Assembly (NCBI GenBank): GCA_001692895.1
Contig: KV748183.1
Coordinates: 2,108,001-2,172,000 of the forward strand
Length of the DNA: 64,000 bases
Reading direction: 5' to 3'
Source of the DNA: Cenococcum geophilum 1.58
Taxonomy: Eukaryota; Ascomycota; Dothideomycetes; Gloniales; Gloniaceae
The position numbers were made by a program, and so were the translations under genes. Under the pieces are notes generated by a model. The model worked only from the letters and a program-made list of their open reading frames with translations. It had not been told where the DNA came from and did no database searches. Of this stretch, positions 59,691-64,000 are shown piece after piece; the first letter of the stretch is position 1, and each line of letters opens with the position of its first letter.

Positions 59691-61120
59691 GAGCCACCCC
59701 ACATAGCGAGCCACACAAGAATATTCCTACCATTTTTTATTTCATAGCAAATTATACCAAAATCGAAAAGCCTTAGCATATTGCACGATGCCAAATCAAT
59801 CTTTGCCCTCTCGTAAAGCCGAAACCACCATATAAAATATTATACAAGATCTTTCTTCTAGTGTTGGGCCGTCAATTCGCAAGGCCTCTAGCGCCTATGG
59901 AGTACCTAGATTTACCATTAAACATCGTCTTACTAGCCGTCTCCTACGACACAAAGCTTACCTAGGTTTATTATATCCGCTATAAAAATAGTAGATTACT
60001 AAATAGCTCTATAAATATTAATCCTAGGACCTTCCGTTAAAGGCTTATATACTTTTAGAAATAGCTTATTCCCATTTAGGCGAAGGCCGTACCTTAAGTA
60101 AGCATTAGGGGCAAAGATTTGTTCAACGCCACGGTCTTAGTACTATACTAAGTTATTAGCTTGACTGTTAGAGAGCTTAGAATGGCGATCTAGCAGTTAT
60201 ATATAATTAGTTTAGGTTCTTCCGTGCTATATATAAGCGATATTAAGTTAAGTATTTAAATTTTATATATAACTTTAACAAAAAGGGGGTATTACTAGGC
60301 CTTATATTGGTAGCCTAAGTAATTATATTAGGTAAGATATATAGGGAAAGGTTAAAAAATTAAATAGTTATATAGCTAGGTACTTATAAGTCAGTATCTA
60401 TAATTAAAACGATTTACGCTAACGGCTCTCTACCGCCTACCTTCTTAATTTAGAAGACGTAATACTACTAGGAAGGATAGTATTAAATTAGTAAGTAAAA
60501 TAAGAGCCTTTGCGGATATACGTACACTATATTTCCTAGTAAGTAAATAAATAACTCTTTAGGCCTATATTATATTAAACATTATAATAAATATACAAGA
60601 CATCTTATAGAAGATCCTGACGGTAAAATATAGTAATATTGCCTACTTTTAATAGATAATTATTAGAGCTACCCTACCTAGCAATTTGTTAAGTATACGC
60701 TCGCGCATAAGATTGTCTTAGCAGCTTTACCTCCTTATCTGACTTATAAGCTTTAACTACTAAATATAGGTTATTTTAGGCCACTTTCTTACTACTACGG
60801 GAAGTAAGTAGATACTTTCTATCGATATAGCCACTTAAGCGTTAATAAGGAATTTTTTAAAGCTCTACCCAAAGGCATATATATAGGTATTTACCCCTAA
60901 TACGACCTATAGCGCCTAGAAAGCTATAGGCCTTCTATCTTATAATTCTACTACTATTTTAGAGACTTTTACCCATATAAAGGTAAGTCTAATCTTAATT
61001 ATGCTTACTAGGGTTTAGAACAACTCTATTTAATATAGTGACGTTAAGTTCTAGTAGAGTTATTAGTGTCTTTAGAGTGCGTAAAGTAGTAGGTATATTT
61101 AATTCCTTTAATCTCTAAAA
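59685..61120 (+). mobile_element. pogo/Fot1-like DNA transposon relic
   Basis: The left end carries two AGCGAGCCAC repeats (59689-59715), typical of the ends of fungal pogo-type elements. A transposase frame starts MPNQSLPSRKAETTI at 59788 and reads a Psq-type helix-turn-helix (GPSIRKASSAYGVP). Then come a CENP-B-like segment (HLGEGRTLSKH, FVQRHGLSTILSYQLD) and a DDE start (IYNFNKKGVLLGL, where the first Asp is now Asn). The end of the catalytic core shows PLSYYYGK.VDTFYRYSHLS and FFKALPKG (about 60770-60880). Stops throughout. No right-end inverted repeat was found before the adjoining LINE. Confidence 0.75.
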
Positions 61121-61399
61121 AGGATTAAGGAGCTCTTGCTGCACCTGGCCTAAAAAGATCAAAAACAACTAAAAGAACCCTGAAAAACACCTAGAGAATC
61201 CCCCTGAGATACATGCATCGCAGGGGAGGCATATATTAAACGACGGTAGTTTATACTCGCGTGCGCCCACCAGAACCACGCCTAGCAATAGCCCTCTATA
61301 ATAAGAACAGGCGAATACCACACTATAAAGCGGAAAGACCTCTATTAAGAAGGTATCTAATAAAATATAAAGCCTATTAGACGCGTTTAGTATCCGCAA

Positions 61400-64000
61400 T
61401 TACGGGGGAGTAACTGTTAGCTATAACGAACTAATACAGCTAGCAGAATGGCTCCGCCAATTCAGCGTATCTTAGGCGCCCCTCCAGCAAACCCTTAACT
61501 AAATCCTCCAACGGCTAAGCAAAATTAAAAATAAATAAAATCCCTCCTTACTGGCAAACCGCACCTAGGCCGCCGTAGCTGCGCCTCTATAGCATAGGGA
61601 GCCTACCCCCCTAAAGATAATATCCGGGTATATAATTATAATATAACCAAATATAGAGAAAGCAGAGGGGCTTAGGGGACAATTAGAAATAGAAGTCCTT
61701 ATAGAAATTTATAAAGAGGTCTATAATGCCGTTATAGTCCAACACCTTAGGAGCGGAGATATTAGAGTTACCCTAAGGGACTAATAGGTAAAGGAACGAG
61801 CTATAAGGGCAGGGGACAGGCTAGGAGAACGTATTGGCATAAAAGTGCTCCGTAAAGATTACCCAGTTAAAGTCCTAGCGGTTCCCCTAAGCCTTAGGGT
61901 AGAAAAGGGACGCCAGGTAGATAATACGGCAACTATATATAAGATAGTAAAACAAACGGAACGCCTTATACTAGGACTTAAGATTACCTAAATCTAATAG
62001 CTTTAACAGGAAAATGTAAACTAAGTATATAATAAAAACAATAAAAGAATACGAGGGTCGCTAAAGACGCGCTAGGGAGACGCCGGTCGAATATATAGCT
62101 CCCTTATTATTAGTATACATACACCAGGAATGCAAAAACTCCTTATCTAAAAAGGTATTATTATAAATGGCCTTATATACGACGTAAGGCTCTATAACTA
62201 TAAACTCCGCCTAAAATAATACTACCGCTGCGTATAATAGGGATATACCTAATCCATATACGCAGTATAGGTGTGCTGCGGCTACTATACAGGCCCCCAC
62301 AATATAAGAAACTGCTTAAATTAAGACTAAATAAAATGCGTAAACTGCTACTAAAGCATATATAAGGCGTGGGAGAGAGGAGACTATATTAAATATAGGA
62401 GACGGAAGATAAGGGCCTAATAGCTACGGGAATAACTATACGCTAGGTTATATAAATAGAAATAATAGGCGATAAGCTAGGGGGGTATAGGTGCCTTTTT
62501 AGCATTTCCTACCTTTAATACTAGGGGGCTAGGCTAGCCATCCCAAGCCTTAACGGGCTAAAAGTATCGCCACGTGATATTACTAAACCGTATAGGGATA
62601 TAAGGGTTACAGGGGATATAAGGGAGAGGACACCCTATAGGAAGACTATTATGGATAGCTATAGCAAGCTTAAGACTAGGACAATTAAGAATTAGACTTA
62701 ACGCGGCAAATATAATATTTATAGCCGACTCTTAAAGGGTATATAGCTAACTAGTAAGAACAGGGGAGGAACTGAAGATAATAACAGATTTAGATATAGA
62801 AGCGCTATTAGGAACATAAGACATGGGAATAAAAAGCTTTATATAAAATAAGTAGTAACCAGGATGCAGATATAAGAGATAAAAGCTCTAAATATTCTAG
62901 AGAAAGTAAAAACAGAGAAAGCGAGGAATAAAGAAGAGGCGAAGGACCCCCGCCGGGGGTCCACTACCTATCTATTATATAGTACAACTACAGTAACACA
63001 AACCACCGTCTTACAAGGCCCTTGCTAGACAGCTTAGACCCAAAAAAATACTACATCCTTACTATATAAGAGCCGTATTATAATGCCTATATATAATTAA
63101 TATACTGCCCCTAAGGATTCCAGCTCCTATATAAACTAAAAGCAGCCATATACGTGTGCTTTATAATTAGTAAGGCTATTAGCCTATCCTTATAGTTATA
63201 GTAGGCAGTTAACCTAGATATTGCAATTATAATAATCTAGACATATAGGGGACCGGTTTAGATTATTAATATATATAACCTTAGGGTCAAAGGGGTCTTA
63301 TAAATAGAGAACATTATATTAGTAATAAGCTTACTAAAAACTAAAGATATAGAGTCTATCCTATTAGGAGACATAAACCTCTACCACCCGCGGTAGGGGG
63401 GTATCTATATTGCTGCCGAACGATAGGTAGAGTACCTACTAAAAGCTATAGACACCTGGGGCCTTAAGCTAGCCACCCCCCTAGGAGCAATTATATGGCA
63501 ACGAGGCACCGCCAGAAGTATAATTAACCTTATATTTATAGACGAAGGCCTATACCAGAGACTTAAAAGGTGTAACCCTAAAGAAGAATAGGCACTCGCT
63601 TTAAACTATATCCCTATCTAAATACAGCTAGATCTAGATATTAAGGCGTAATTAAATAGTAAAAGATATGTAATAAGAAAGCTTAAGACAGACAGCTTCC
63701 TTAATATAGTTAAACAACAACTTTAAGACCTAGAAGAAATCCACCTAATACCAAATAAGCGAGGCTTAGTGGCTACCCCTAAAGAAATTAACTAAAGACT
63801 AGAAAGGATCTAGGCAGTAATTAAAAATGGGTTAGAAAAGCACTGCCTAGTCTTAAAAGCGGGCCCCTATACGCGATATATATAGTCCGCATAATACGTA
63901 GTTTTTATCACTAGCTAATAATAAGTAAGAAGAAAATATATAAGCAGCTACAATTTTAAAGACGAGAGACATTATAAAGATATAAGAAACTAGCTAAAGA
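61400..64000 (+). mobile_element. Tad1-like LINE, 5' part, running off the right edge
   Basis: Plus-strand relic. ORF1 (about 61440-62900): ERIGIKVLRKDYPVKVLAVP and a cluster of zinc knuckles near 62225-62370 (decayed C..C...GHT....C, then VCCGYYTGPHNIRNC and KCVNCY). ORF2 from about 62940: an endonuclease of the Exo_endo_phos type with LLGDINLYHPR (63366), PLGAIIWQRGTARSIINLIF and EE.ALALNYIPI (original D..P, now N), around 63300-63640. Reverse transcriptase would lie beyond the edge. Less stop-dense than the Gypsy and Copia relics, so probably younger or less targeted. Confidence 0.8.

Noticed and set aside
61169..61399. Minus-strand 76-codon frame
   Set aside because: No domain; lies at the junction of the pogo-like relic and the plus-strand LINE.

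Overview
The window looks like filamentous ascomycete (Pezizomycotina) nuclear DNA. Four protein genes of ordinary composition lie in the first 9.4 kb, with short introns (47-115 bp) and conventional GT/AG sites. The lineage cannot be narrowed further from sequence alone.

The remaining ~54 kb is AT- and TA-rich, contains no intact long reading frame, and consists of transposon and helicase relics. CAG, CAA and TGG codons have become TAG, TAA and TGA, and catalytic Asp pairs have become Asn pairs. This is the signature of repeat-induced point mutation (RIP). Relics can still be read through their stops, and removing nested elements with one target duplication usually restores the reading frame, so the order of insertion can be worked out.

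Gene island (1-9.4 kb). An MFS permease of the anion:cation symporter type (minus, cut by the left edge) is divergent from a cyclin H/Ccl1-type TFIIH cyclin (plus). After a 2.7 kb gap come the 26S proteasome ATPase Rpt2 (minus) and a divergent Ubc1/UBE2K-type ubiquitin-conjugating enzyme with a C-terminal UBA-like region (plus). These are housekeeping genes of transcription/cell-cycle and ubiquitin-proteasome functions.

Repeat island. (a) 12.8-25.2 kb: SNF2-type helicase relic (minus), split by an 8.2 kb Gypsy element (13326-21561, TSD GTTTT). (b) ~26.5-33.1 kb: relic with four zinc knuckles and a UPF1-like SF1 helicase (plus), interrupted by two related, much less mutated ~1 kb inserts, each with a 15-bp target duplication. 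(c) 35.6-50.5 kb: Plavaka/CACTA-like transposase relic (plus) carrying three insertions: Copia-1 (36805-43239, TSD ATAAC), a 2.4 kb short LTR element with a Gag-like frame (43844-46211, TSD ATAAT), and a 2.7 kb terminal-inverted-repeat composite full of minisatellites (46944-49663). (d) 52500-58651: Copia-2 (TSD CTTTT) inside an unidentified relic. (e) 58.9-64 kb: LINE tail, inverted LINE fragment, pogo/Fot1-like transposon relic, and a Tad-like LINE running off the right edge.

Most unusual are the two ~1 kb retroposon-like elements with 15-bp TSDs, the minisatellite-filled composite, the small LTR element with a Pro/Gln/Ala-repeat Gag-like protein, and the co-location of two different helicase relics in one repeat block. 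No tRNA, rRNA, CRISPR or telomere array was recognised.
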